Below are positions 1 to 8,466 of a stretch of DNA of 64,000 nucleotides, one piece after another. Source of the DNA: Paenibacillus aceris (GTDB taxonomy: Bacteria > Bacillota > Bacilli > Paenibacillales > NBRC-103111); contig NZ_JAGGKV010000012.1 of NCBI RefSeq assembly GCF_017874035.1, positions 62,001-126,000 on the forward strand, read 5' to 3'. A model generated the notes under the pieces. That model saw only the letters and a list, made by a program, of their open reading frames with translations, was not told the DNA's origin and did no database searches. How positions within the stretch are numbered: the first letter of the stretch is position 1; each line of letters opens with the position of its first letter. Position numbers and translations under genes: made by a program.

Positions 1-2
1 CA

Positions 3-71
3 TACTCTAGCGCAGCGCTCGTTCTGGTTCTTTATATTTTGTTGGTTATCATTCTTGCAACTTTCTACTAA
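3..71 (+). CDS. YjcZ-like sporulation peptide, C-terminal end (partial)
   Basis: The window opens inside a reading frame whose last residues are YSSAALVLVLYILLVIILAT followed by FY and a stop. A short Gly/Ser-rich peptide ending in one hydrophobic helix of this kind is typical of the YjcZ family of small sporulation-associated proteins in Bacillales. Only the tail is present, so length and start cannot be judged. It is followed immediately by a strong terminator. The call rests on the character of the C-terminal helix; another small single-span membrane peptide is possible. Confidence 0.6.
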   Translation, partial: YSSAALVLVLYILLVIILATFY

Positions 72-89
72 GAAGCCAGGATGAAGAAA

Positions 90-120
90 CCGCCTCTCGA
101 TGGAGCGAGAGGCGGTTTTT
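90..120 (+). terminator. Rho-independent terminator
   Basis: A perfect 10-bp stem (CCGCCTCTCG / CGAGAGGCGG) with a 6-base loop is followed by five Ts, then G and four Ts. It ends the partial YjcZ-like gene and separates it from the germination operon. Confidence 0.9.
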
Positions 121-198
121 GTTTTGCATAATTCCACCTGGATTGGAAACCTTAACAAATAAAAGTTTCCACCTAATACCAAAGTGGGAGAACACGCT

Positions 199-1296
199 AT
201 GTCTGCACTCTATAGGAAAGTTACTGCGCTTCAGCTGTATTACGTCATCATTATTTCAATCGCAATTACGAATCATGTGCTTTTAATCCCTGTGCTGCTG
301 CATTACGGCAAACGCGACTCCTGGGTGGGTGCGGGCCTGTCTGTCCTGCCTACCTTATTGTCGGTATGCTTCATGTTTATTGTTATCAGACGCTCTAAGC
401 AGCAGAATTTACTGCTATGGATGGGACAGAGATACGGGAAGTTCGTTGTATTCCTTCTAAAAGTGGTTGTCATTGGCATCGCCATGACGCATGCGACCAT
501 TACCATGCAAGATATGGTGACATGGACGCACATCTCCTATTTGCCCCGGACCCCTCCGATTATGATCTCTTTGGCATTTATGATATTTTGCTTTTTTGCC
601 GCTCGTGAAGGGATGCGGGCTATCGCAATAACCTCGGGTATTTTGCTCCCCGTGGTTGTTCTGCTGGGCTATTTTGTGATGGGTGCAAATTTTCAATACA
701 AAGACTACAGCTTGCTTACGCCCTTATTTACCCACGGGTATGCCCCTGCGCTGAAATCGATGTACTTAACCAGTGGTTCTTCCTTCGAGCTACTAAGCAT
801 CGTTTTTCTGCAGCATCACGTGGATACCCGCATTCGACTGCCCGCTTTACTTATCGTAGGTGCCTGTTTAGTTGGTCTTACCGTGGGGCCCTTAATTGGG
901 GCAATTGCGATCTTCGGACCGTTTGAAGCTGATGAATTGAGGTATCCAGCCTTTGAACAATGGCGTATGGTGACACTGGGGAAATATATTTCCCATCTGG
1001 ATTTCTTATCGATTTTCCAGTGGATATCGGGTGCGTGCATCCGCATGTCCATGCTGATGTTTCTTTCCATTGACGTGCTGATGCTCAAAAAGAAACGTAC
1101 CCGAACGGTGCTTTTAATCGTGTTGAGTGGATTTTTCGTTTCGATGTGCTTACTGCCGATTACGGACAATCAGATGGTGCATTTTATCCAAGCCTGGTAT
1201 TACCCCATGATGTTTGTTACCGGTGTAAGTCTGCTCTTTGTTCTGCTTGTGCTGACCATCCTGCCAGTGAGGCGAAAGGAGAAGGTGATGAAGTGA
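199..1296 (+). CDS. GerAB-family spore germination permease (B subunit)
   Basis: Multispanning membrane protein of about 365 residues, the normal length for the GerAB/GerKB endospore germination family (APC superfamily). In these receptors the B subunit binds the germinant in the spore inner membrane. About ten hydrophobic segments are visible from residue ~15 to ~360, with short charged loops. The ATG at 199 is chosen over an upstream in-frame GTG at 184 because GGGAG at 186-190 gives 8-base spacing to the ATG. It is the first gene of an AB-AA-AC operon: the next gene starts inside its stop region (GTGA overlap). A germination B subunit leading the operon is not the classical AA-AB-AC order. 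Family assignment is firm; the germinant is unknown. Confidence 0.88.
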   Translation: MSALYRKVTALQLYYVIIISIAITNHVLLIPVLLHYGKRDSWVGAGLSVLPTLLSVCFMFIVIRRSKQQNLLLWMGQRYGKFVVFLLKVVVIGIAMTHATITMQDMVTWTHISYLPRTPPIMISLAFMIFCFFAAREGMRAIAITSGILLPVVVLLGYFVMGANFQYKDYSLLTPLFTHGYAPALKSMYLTSGSSFELLSIVFLQHHVDTRIRLPALLIVGACLVGLTVGPLIGAIAIFGPFEADELRYPAFEQWRMVTLGKYISHLDFLSIFQWISGACIRMSMLMFLSIDVLMLKKKRTRTVLLIVLSGFFVSMCLLPITDNQMVHFIQAWYYPMMFVTGVSLLFVLLVLTILPVRRKEKVMK

Positions 1297-2744
1297 ATGA
1301 GCATGAATTGCGGGAATGGTTCGCTTCCTCGGACGATGTCATCATCAAGATTTACCCGCTATCTGAGGTAGATCCTGGTCAAAAGGTCATGATGATGTAC
1401 TGCGACGGAATGATCAATAAGGACCATATCGAAGAACGTGTGCTTCCTAAGCTCCAGCGTATCATCACTCATAAGCAGGATAGGGACATGTCCGAGCTTG
1501 ATCTTCCTACAATGCTGCAAATGCAAGAATTGACCGGACCTGACGCCATAGGTACAATGACGGTCAATTTGTATGCAGGGTTCCTTATTGTGTTCTTTGA
1601 AGAGCAGCAGCGGCTCTTTGGACTCGATCTTTCCAATCCGCCCAATCGCTCACCTGAAGAATCCAATACGGAAACCTCTATCAAAGGCCCCAGGGACGGG
1701 TTCACGGAAAGCATCGTAACCAATATTGCGTTGATCCGTAAAAGGTTGTTAACCCGCAGCCTTTGTTGTGAAAAGATGCAAATCGGCAAGCGAAGCCATA
1801 CCTCGGTAGCTCTCATGTATATCGATGACGTCATCGATTCGGATATCCTTCAGGATGCCAGGCGCCGGTTGCAGAACATTGATGTGGACGCATTAATTTC
1901 CAGCGCGCAGTTGGAGGAAATGCTAACAGAGCAAAAATACAATTTCTTTCCCCTGCTGGATTATGCGGGAAGGCCTGATTACGTAGCCGATAGCTTGCTC
2001 CGTGGGCGCTTCGCTGTCATCGTGGACGGCTCACCAATGGCGCTAATCGCCCCTGCGAATCTTATGTATATTTTAAAATCACCGGAAGATGTGCACACTC
2101 CCTTTTATTATGTAGCGTTCGAACGTGTGCTTCGTTTGGGAGGACTGGTCGTTGCTACGCTTCTTCCCGGTTTCTGGATTTCGCTTTCGGCCTTTAATCT
2201 CGATCAAATTCCGTTTCCGTTAGTTGCTACCATCTCTTCCTCCAGACTAGGATTGCCGTTATCGGGTCCAATGGATTTTATTATTATGCTGCTCCTGTTC
2301 GAACTATTTCGTGAGGCGGGAGCCAGGCTGCCTAAAGTCGTAGGGCAAACCGTCACCGTTGTCGGCGGGCTGATTGTTGGGGATGCGGCGATTCGTTCTG
2401 GCATTACCAGCCCGACGACCCTTGTCATAACCTCGATATCAACCATAGCCATGTACACCCTCGTGAACCAGACACTTGCCGGGACGATTACGCTTTTGCG
2501 GATGCTTATCCTGCTGGAATCGACGATTTTTGGGATCTATGGGTTCATGGTGTCGCTGATCGGGCTTGTTTTATACATGTCGACCTTAGAGTCATTCGGT
2601 GTTCCGTACTTGTCGCCCTTGTCGCCGCCGCGCTTTAAGGAAATGATTCCTGCGATTTTCACCAAGCCTTTCAGCAGTATGAAGAGCAGGCCTAAGATGT
2701 TAAGCACGAAGGATGATACACGTCAGAGTGAGGATCCTCAATGA
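1293..2744 (+). CDS. GerAA-family spore germination protein (A subunit)
   Basis: About 483 residues. The soluble N-terminal half carries the family motif GPRDGFTESIVTNIALIRKR near residue 130-150. It is followed by a membrane half with several spans from about residue 280 to 430, including the conserved VPYLSPLSPPRF segment near the C-terminus. A subunits form the germinant-receptor complex with B and C subunits in the spore inner membrane. The GTG start at 1293 has AAAGGAG 11 bases upstream and overlaps the stop of the preceding gene. The frame stays open upstream as far as 1146, but a start there would lie deep inside the B-subunit gene. The 3' end overlaps the C-subunit gene (ATGA), so the three are translationally coupled. 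Confidence 0.92.
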   Translation: MNEHELREWFASSDDVIIKIYPLSEVDPGQKVMMMYCDGMINKDHIEERVLPKLQRIITHKQDRDMSELDLPTMLQMQELTGPDAIGTMTVNLYAGFLIVFFEEQQRLFGLDLSNPPNRSPEESNTETSIKGPRDGFTESIVTNIALIRKRLLTRSLCCEKMQIGKRSHTSVALMYIDDVIDSDILQDARRRLQNIDVDALISSAQLEEMLTEQKYNFFPLLDYAGRPDYVADSLLRGRFAVIVDGSPMALIAPANLMYILKSPEDVHTPFYYVAFERVLRLGGLVVATLLPGFWISLSAFNLDQIPFPLVATISSSRLGLPLSGPMDFIIMLLLFELFREAGARLPKVVGQTVTVVGGLIVGDAAIRSGITSPTTLVITSISTIAMYTLVNQTLAGTITLLRMLILLESTIFGIYGFMVSLIGLVLYMSTLESFGVPYLSPLSPPRFKEMIPAIFTKPFSSMKSRPKMLSTKDDTRQSEDPQ

Positions 2745-3901
2745 TCATGAAGCGATTAGGACGGATGATGGTCGGGGTGCTGATTCTCGTCAGTCAGACA
2801 GGCTGCTGGGATATCAAAACGATCCAAGACACGAACTACTTTACAGCTATAGGCTTTGATTTCCAAAAAGGGCGTTATATCGTCTATGCGCAGATGTTGG
2901 ATTTCAGCTCCGTCGCGAAACAGGAGGGGGGCAAAGCCGGGCAACCGCCTCAGATTTGGGTAGGCCGAGAAGAAGGAGCCACGGTGAATGAAGCGTTCAA
3001 TCGCTTGTACAAAACGACGCAGCAGCGCGTTTTTTGGGGGCATGTCAGCGCTTATTTGTTCTCCAGGGAGGCGCTAAAGCAAGGGATTAGTAAATTTATG
3101 GACGGGTCCGTTCGATACAGTGAAACGAGATTTACCCAATGGATCTATAGTACAGATGAGTCAATCGAAGCCATTTTCTCGGTTGTTCCATTTTTCAATG
3201 TCTCCCCTATGGCTTCCATATTGATGAATCCTATTGAGAATTATCACCAACTCTCCTTTATACGTCCATTCCGATTGTACAGGGCTGCCGCATTGCTTCG
3301 TGAACCTGGCTATACCTTGATGATGCCAACTTTGAGCATTCGAGACGATGCGTGGAAGAAAAATCAGAAGCCTGATCCTAAATTAGAAGTTAACGGTGTT
3401 TATGCTTTAGGCAAAAATAATCTGGTCGAATGGTTTTCAGATGATCAGTTTAAGGGAGACCGGTGGATGGAGAAAAGTACCGCTCGTTCGCCGTTAGTCG
3501 TCTATATCAACGGGAAGCCCGTTCGAACCGTTTCAATTCAAAGACCGAAACCCCGCATTACGCTGCGCAAGGGCGGTAATCTGATTTTTGATGTTCATGT
3601 GAAATGCAAGGCGATCACGATTGAATCTCAGGAGACAGTAGATGAGGACTCCATACGAAAACAAATTGAAAAGCAGATCGCACAAGAAATCGAGGAAACG
3701 TTCAAACAGGGCAAAAATCGAGGCGTTGATATGTATCAGCTGGAGCATATCTTATACAGGCAGGATTTCAAGCAGTGGGCCAACCTGACCTCGAACGGCA
3801 AGCAGCCGCTTGAAGGGTATCAGTTAGGGGATGTGCAAGTGGACGCTCGACTCACGCATTCCGGCATGCTGAGAGAGCGGGTACACGAGCAGCAGTACTG
3901 A
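2741..3901 (+). CDS. GerAC-family spore germination lipoprotein (C subunit)
   Basis: 386 residues. The N-terminus is a lipoprotein signal with lipobox SQTGC (Cys22) followed at once by WD, the usual start of mature GerAC proteins. The body has the three-domain GerAC layout, with an Arg/Lys-rich C-terminal part. The protein would be lipid-anchored by a diacylglyceryl-Cys on the outer face of the spore inner membrane. Its ATG overlaps the A-subunit stop by four bases; a second ATG lies two codons further in. It is the last gene of the operon. No hairpin terminator is visible directly after it; the next 500 bases hold repeats instead. Confidence 0.92.
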   Translation: MIMKRLGRMMVGVLILVSQTGCWDIKTIQDTNYFTAIGFDFQKGRYIVYAQMLDFSSVAKQEGGKAGQPPQIWVGREEGATVNEAFNRLYKTTQQRVFWGHVSAYLFSREALKQGISKFMDGSVRYSETRFTQWIYSTDESIEAIFSVVPFFNVSPMASILMNPIENYHQLSFIRPFRLYRAAALLREPGYTLMMPTLSIRDDAWKKNQKPDPKLEVNGVYALGKNNLVEWFSDDQFKGDRWMEKSTARSPLVVYINGKPVRTVSIQRPKPRITLRKGGNLIFDVHVKCKAITIESQETVDEDSIRKQIEKQIAQEIEETFKQGKNRGVDMYQLEHILYRQDFKQWANLTSNGKQPLEGYQLGDVQVDARLTHSGMLRERVHEQQY

Positions 3902-4000
3902 TAATAGCCAACTATGGTCCGTGCAGGCGGGTGCAACAGGTGGGGGGAGCGATGCTTGCCCCCTTTTTGCTATGGCCGCGGCATGGGTCCGGTTGTCGAT

Positions 4001-4179
4001 GGGGAACTATGAGCCGCTATTTGACCAGAATTGCGCCATTTGGTGAAGGTAGGGGAACTCTGTTCCTCTATTTTCCGTTTTTGGTTCAAAAACTCGGCCA
4101 GATGGGCAAATAAGGACCTGTAGTTCCGCGTAGCTGGTGAAACCAGTTGATTTGGCTTAAATAGAGGACTCCAGTTCTC
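4001..4179. repeat. Compound intergenic repeat, locus 1 (four cores in ++-- order)
   Basis: Four imperfect copies of a ~25-bp core, GGGAACTA then a short variable stretch then CCGCTATTTG and CC. Two are on the + strand (4001-4026, 4052-4077) and two on the - strand (4104-4127, 4155-4179). Spacings are 51-52 bp on each side, so the whole is symmetric about ~4090. The same arrangement recurs at 48347-48525. No convincing gene overlaps it. The rest of the gap (3902-4000) shows nothing recognisable. It may act as a long RNA hairpin or mobile repeat after the germination operon; that role is inference. Confidence 0.75.
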
Positions 4180-4240
4180 TTATGTGAGGAGGTGGGCTGA
4201 TCCCATGGGAAGACAGTGGGGCGAACCAACAAGTTTATCC

Positions 4241-4360
4241 AGTCACTCCAATCGCCCGCCGCCATGGTCCGCCCCCAGTCACTCCAACCACCCACCGATA
4301 TCGTCCGTATGCAAGTCACTCCAACCGCCCACCGTCACCGTCCGCCCGCAAGTCACTCCA
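4241..4360. repeat. Degenerate 36-37 bp tandem repeat, 3.3 copies
   Basis: Units begin at 4241, 4277, 4314 and 4351 with AGTCACTCCA. They continue with a C-rich stretch (YCRCCCRCCG) and a second half around GTCCG. The last unit stops after the first ten bases. It lies 60 bp after the compound repeat and 85 bp before the next reading frame. Two overlapping open frames here are products of the low-complexity C-rich composition. Confidence 0.8.
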
Positions 4361-4446
4361 CAAGTTTAGAAATATTTAAGAATTGTTTTAGGCTAGGTTA
4401 ATAGGTGTTTTAGCGGCAATTAAGATCGGAGGGATAAGATGTATAC

Positions 4447-4515
4447 ATGGAAGCGGGGAACGCATCCAAATTAGATAAAGCGTTAGAAGACGCGGAGGCC
4501 AAGAGGGATGAATAA
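4447..4515 (+). CDS. Possible 22-codon leader peptide coupled to the next gene
   Basis: An open frame reads MEAGNASKLDKALEDAEAKR then DE and a stop. Its stop (TAA at 4513) overlaps the start region of the exported-protein gene at 4508. A GGAGGG at 4428-4433 lies upstream but suits another ATG at 4439 (11 codons, different frame) better. It could be a translation-coupling leader, or simply chance; the Lys/Glu/Asp-rich sequence gives no family. Confidence 0.25.
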   Translation: MEAGNASKLDKALEDAEAKRDE

Positions 4516-5443
4516 GAAGTTAGCGATGATAGGATTAGGCGTGGCGGTAGGCAGCATGATGCTGGTAACATCGGTATATGCAGGCGTAGGCGATGCACCA
4601 GGATATGAGACCTTCAAATCAGCTGTGAAACAAACCGCGGCGGTGCACAACGTTACACGTCAAGTGAACGTGACGCTGCAGGACAACGGAGCACAATTGT
4701 TGAACGTGAAATCGACGATTAAAAGCAATGGTGAAAATCATGCCGGAAGCGCAGAAGTGACCGTGAAGAGCGGCGCAGACGAACAAACTATTCATTTCTA
4801 CAACCAAGACGGCAAGCAAATTATAAAAACAGCCGACTCCGATGTTTACAAAGTATTGGAAGATAGCGGCATGGGCGGCAAGTTCAAAGAGCGCGAAGGC
4901 GCTGCGCATACGCCAGACCCGCAAGTCGTTAGCGAAGTGGAAAATGTGGTCGACGCTCTCGTCGGCAACCTCAAAAACTATGTCACCATGGATGAAGCCG
5001 CAGGCAATGTGAAGGAGATTCATTTTAAATTGTCAGGCAGCCAAATTTCTCCGGTTGTGAACACAATCGGCTCCCTAGCCATTAAGCACGGCACACTCGA
5101 GAAGAGCCACAGTCCGCTGCCGTCCAAGGCAGATACGTTTGGTGTCGATGTGACGACACTCAAGAACAGTCTTCCCCAGCTAACCTCTGACATCAAAATG
5201 GATGAAGTAGAAGTGAACGCCAGCGTGGATAGCGATAACCACATCACCAACCAGACCGCGCAAATTCATATTTCCGGGAAAGATGCACAAGGTACAGCCC
5301 ATGACGTAGTGCTGAGCGTGGATATGACGCTGTCAAGCCTGAACTCGACAACACCGGATACGGTAGATTTGACAGGAAAGCAGCTGGAAACCGTGAAGTT
5401 TGACCCAGAGAAGTCCCATAGAAACTGGGGCGACAAGCACTAA
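4508..5443 (+). CDS. Exported protein of unknown function
   Basis: 311 residues with a clear Sec signal peptide: MNKK, a hydrophobic core, and a likely cleavage after SVYA near residue 25. The mature part is polar, with alternating beta-strand-like stretches, no cysteine pairs and no motif that I recognise. The start is supported by GGAGG nine bases upstream. It lies 62 bp ahead of an ABC exporter and a two-component system on the same strand, so it may be the secreted or envelope-associated partner of that module, for example a sensor of envelope damage. That link is from position only. A GGAGG...CCTCC inverted pair between it and the ATPase could modulate downstream translation. Confidence 0.7.
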   Translation: MNKKLAMIGLGVAVGSMMLVTSVYAGVGDAPGYETFKSAVKQTAAVHNVTRQVNVTLQDNGAQLLNVKSTIKSNGENHAGSAEVTVKSGADEQTIHFYNQDGKQIIKTADSDVYKVLEDSGMGGKFKEREGAAHTPDPQVVSEVENVVDALVGNLKNYVTMDEAAGNVKEIHFKLSGSQISPVVNTIGSLAIKHGTLEKSHSPLPSKADTFGVDVTTLKNSLPQLTSDIKMDEVEVNASVDSDNHITNQTAQIHISGKDAQGTAHDVVLSVDMTLSSLNSTTPDTVDLTGKQLETVKFDPEKSHRNWGDKH

Positions 5444-5505
5444 TCAAAGCGGAGGAGGCGGGGGAAACCACTGACCTCCTTATTCCCTTGAAAGGCGGCT
5501 AATGT

Positions 5506-6243
5506 ATGAATCCAGTCGTAGAAATCAAGCGTCTTACGAAAATTTATAATAACTTACGCGGCATCCATGAGGTGAATATGACGGTACAGCAAGGCGATAT
5601 TTACGGGTTCTTCGGACCGAACGGCGCCGGCAAAACGACCGTCATGAAAATCATGACCGGCCTAACCAGAGCGCAGCAAGGAGAAGTGAAGTTGTTCGGT
5701 CATGATGTATCCACGCATTATGAGCAGGCGATGGCGAAGGTCGGCGTGCTGATTGAAACGGCTGAAGCGTACACCTATATGAGCGGTAGGAGAAATCTAG
5801 AGTTGGCGGCGAGATTTTACCCGGGTACTGACAAGAAGCGCTTAGATGAAGTACTGGAAATCGTCGGACTTACCCCTTTTCAGAAGGAAAAGGTAGCGGG
5901 TTACTCGCTTGGCATGAAGCAGCGGCTAGGACTCGCGGCGGCGATGCTGTCGAAGCCGGAGCTGCTCATCCTGGATGAGCCGACGAACGGCCTCGATATC
6001 GAGGGGATGGTTCAGATCCGTGAGATCATTATGCATCTGGCGCGCGAAGAACGCATCACCTTCCTGATATCCAGCCACCTCATTCATGAAATGGAGCTAA
6101 TGTGCAACCGCATGGGGATCATCCATCAAGGCCGCCTTGTCCGTGAGGGACTTGTATCGGAAATTGCCAGAGGCAGCGCGACGCTAGAAGAAGCGTACCT
6201 GCGCGAAATTCAAGAAGTAAGGAGGCTTGCTGCGAATGCATAG
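5506..6243 (+). CDS. ABC transporter ATP-binding protein (BcrA/ABC-2 type)
   Basis: 245 residues with all nucleotide-binding elements: Walker A GPNGAGKT at 37-44, signature YSLGMKQRLGLA, and Walker B LLILDEPTNGLD followed by the switch His in SSHL. The sequence style (YNNLRGIHEVNM, MSGRRNLELAARFY) matches ATPases that serve lipid, peptide-antibiotic or lantibiotic export. The permease ATG lies inside its last codons, so the two are translationally coupled. Together with the sensor kinase and regulator downstream this resembles antibiotic-response export modules. The substrate cannot be told from sequence. Confidence 0.9.
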   Translation: MNPVVEIKRLTKIYNNLRGIHEVNMTVQQGDIYGFFGPNGAGKTTVMKIMTGLTRAQQGEVKLFGHDVSTHYEQAMAKVGVLIETAEAYTYMSGRRNLELAARFYPGTDKKRLDEVLEIVGLTPFQKEKVAGYSLGMKQRLGLAAAMLSKPELLILDEPTNGLDIEGMVQIREIIMHLAREERITFLISSHLIHEMELMCNRMGIIHQGRLVREGLVSEIARGSATLEEAYLREIQEVRRLAANA

Positions 6244-6985
6244 CCTAACAGCCAACGTCTGGAACGAAACAATCAAAATGACATCCAAGAAGAAAACGAT
6301 CTTCTTCCTTGCCGCCACCCTGCTGCTTCCCGTAGTCGCAGGTCTGCTGTTGTCGCAATTCCAAAGCGGCATTGGCATCGGAGCAATTGCTTCGCAAGAT
6401 TTTCCCATCATTATGCTGGGTCTGCTCACGAGTATCTTCCTGCCGTTATTCGTTTTCACGGGCGCTGCGGACGTATTCTCCGGTGAAATGGGAGACCGCA
6501 CAATGAAGAATACGCTGACACGGCCCATCACGCGTTTCAAGGTGTTCGCCTCCAAGCAAATTGCACTCGGCATTTTTATTGTGCTGTATTTAGCAGCGGG
6601 TTTGCTGGCTTCCATCATTTCGGCGTTGTTTTTCCAGCACTTCGGAGGCTTCGGGACCATCGTATCCTGGTTCCTCGCGTATGGTGCGGCGTTTCTGCCG
6701 CTGCTTGTGCTCAGTATTGCCGCTGTATGTCTGGCGCAGTTTTTCTCCAACGCTTCCTCCGCATTGACGGTAAGCATACTTCTCTATTTGGCATTTAAAG
6801 TAGCAGCCTTCTTTATCCCGCAAATTGCAACATATTCGCCTACGGCCTACACGGACTGGCATATGCTTTGGATAGGCAGCGGAATGGCGGTCGGTAAGGT
6901 GAGCAGTATCTTTATGTTTTTGACAGCGTGTAGTATATTGTTTTTTACAGCAGGATTTTATTTGTTTGATAAAAAGGAGATCTGA
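6236..6985 (+). CDS. ABC-2 type transporter permease
   Basis: 249 residues with six hydrophobic spans, starting after a short basic N-terminus (KMTSKKKT). The motif GEMGDRTMKNTLTRPITRFK near residue 90 is the loop typical of ABC-2 permeases of the YxlG/BcrB kind. ATG 6236 is chosen because AAGGAGG at 6219-6225 gives ten-base spacing; a TTG at 6227 would be too close. It overlaps the ATPase stop by 8 bases and ends 5 bases before the sensor kinase start. Confidence 0.88.
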   Translation: MHSLTANVWNETIKMTSKKKTIFFLAATLLLPVVAGLLLSQFQSGIGIGAIASQDFPIIMLGLLTSIFLPLFVFTGAADVFSGEMGDRTMKNTLTRPITRFKVFASKQIALGIFIVLYLAAGLLASIISALFFQHFGGFGTIVSWFLAYGAAFLPLLVLSIAAVCLAQFFSNASSALTVSILLYLAFKVAAFFIPQIATYSPTAYTDWHMLWIGSGMAVGKVSSIFMFLTACSILFFTAGFYLFDKKEI

Positions 6986-6990
6986 CCACG

Positions 6991-8466
6991 ATGTCGATTC
7001 GCTTACGGCTGGTACTTTCATATATCGCCATGCTGCTCGTACCTCTCGTCCTTTCGGGGCTGGCCGTGATCCTGATCTCCATCGCAACGTTCGGCAATTT
7101 GAAGTCGGTCTTTCAGGTTGATTTCTCGCAAGGGAATCCGATTAAACGCGTCGTTGACCAAGAACTCGAAAATGTCGCTTATATGAAGGCGAAAACGGAA
7201 ACCGAACCGGATGCCTTTCTCGATCCCGTATTTATTCAGGATTTGGAAGACCGGTTTCACAAAATCAATATGGGCATTATCATTCGCAAAGATAAAGAAA
7301 TTGCATATAGTTCTCCCTACCTGAAAGAGGGCGAGGCGCAGAACAGCTCCAAACTTCCCGCTTTCGGCACTTCATCAGGTCAATTTCAGCGCAATCAAGG
7401 TTCTGTGTGGATAACTCGGCAGCAGGATTTTCTGTTTTCCGATAACAGCAAAGGGTCCGTCTTTGTTTTTTTGGATGGGGGGCCTTTTCAGAAATATTTG
7501 CACCAGTTTTCAAAGTCGGTTATTTTAACCTTTGTGCTCATTCTCGTCGGTACGAACGGCGTGCTGACTTATTTCGTTTCACGCAGCATTATTAAACCTC
7601 TGAGAGCGCTCAAACGAGCCGCGGAGGAAATTAAAGAAGGCAATCTCGACTTTGAGGTCGTGCCGCAATCCGATGATGAAATCGGTGAGCTTAGCAGGGC
7701 CTTCGAGGAAATGCGGCGCAAGCTGAAGAAATCCGTAGACGTTCAACTTCAATATGAAGAGAACCGCAAAGAGCTGATTTCTAATATTTCGCATGATTTG
7801 AAAACACCGGTTACGGCTATTAAAGGATACGCTCACGGTATTATGGATGGCGTCACGAATTCTCCGGATAAGTTGGATAAGTATATTCGTACGATCTATA
7901 CGAAAGCGGCCGACATGGATCGGCTCATTGATGAACTGTTTCTATTCTCCAAGCTGGATCTGGGCAAAGTTCCCTTTCAATTTGAAACGGTGGATCTTGG
8001 TCAGTACGTACAGGATTGCACGCAGGAATTGCAGTTTGATATGGAGAAAAAGGGCGTTCGCTTCACGCTCACCGAGCTGCCGAAGAAGCCGTTGTTAGTA
8101 ACGGCGGACCGTGATAAGCTTAGACGCGTGCTGCTGAACATTATCGAGAACGCCGTCAAATACAGTGATGAGGGCAATTGCCGCATCATCTTAACACTCA
8201 GAGAAATCGACGGCCACGCCGTCATACAAATAAAAGATTCCGGTCAAGGGATATCGGAGGAGGCGCTGCCTCATATATTTGACCGGTTTTATCGGGCCGA
8301 CCCCTCGCGCAACACCGCGACAGGAGGAAGTGGGCTGGGTCTTGCGATAGCCAAACAAATTATGGAAGAGCACGGTGGACGCATCGGCGCAACGAGCATG
8401 ATCGGCCAGGGCACGACCGTCTACATGGCATTACCGCTTAGTAAGCAGGAGGAGAGTCAAGGATGA
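6991..8466 (+). CDS. Membrane sensor histidine kinase (VanS/CssS-like)
   Basis: 491 residues. There is one membrane span near residues 8-32 and an extracytoplasmic domain to about 170. A second span at about 172-195 is followed by a HAMP domain (SRSIIKPLRALKRAAEEIKE). The dimerisation box ISHDLKTPVTAIKGY carries the phospho-acceptor His268. The ATPase domain has N, G1 (KDSGQGISEEALPHIFDRFY) and G2 (GGSGLGLAIAK) boxes intact. The response-regulator gene overlaps its stop (ATGA). Being co-directional with the exporter and secreted protein suggests it senses an envelope-active compound; that is inference. Confidence 0.92.
   Translation: MSIRLRLVLSYIAMLLVPLVLSGLAVILISIATFGNLKSVFQVDFSQGNPIKRVVDQELENVAYMKAKTETEPDAFLDPVFIQDLEDRFHKINMGIIIRKDKEIAYSSPYLKEGEAQNSSKLPAFGTSSGQFQRNQGSVWITRQQDFLFSDNSKGSVFVFLDGGPFQKYLHQFSKSVILTFVLILVGTNGVLTYFVSRSIIKPLRALKRAAEEIKEGNLDFEVVPQSDDEIGELSRAFEEMRRKLKKSVDVQLQYEENRKELISNISHDLKTPVTAIKGYAHGIMDGVTNSPDKLDKYIRTIYTKAADMDRLIDELFLFSKLDLGKVPFQFETVDLGQYVQDCTQELQFDMEKKGVRFTLTELPKKPLLVTADRDKLRRVLLNIIENAVKYSDEGNCRIILTLREIDGHAVIQIKDSGQGISEEALPHIFDRFYRADPSRNTATGGSGLGLAIAKQIMEEHGGRIGATSMIGQGTTVYMALPLSKQEESQG

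Noticed and set aside
4241..4360. CRISPR array
   Set aside because: Units are contiguous and degenerate with no unique spacers of regular size, and no cas gene is near.
3931..4401. Several short open frames on both strands in the gap after the first ger operon
   Set aside because: They cover the repeat elements, have repetitive Ser/Pro/His content and no ribosome-binding sites at suitable distance.
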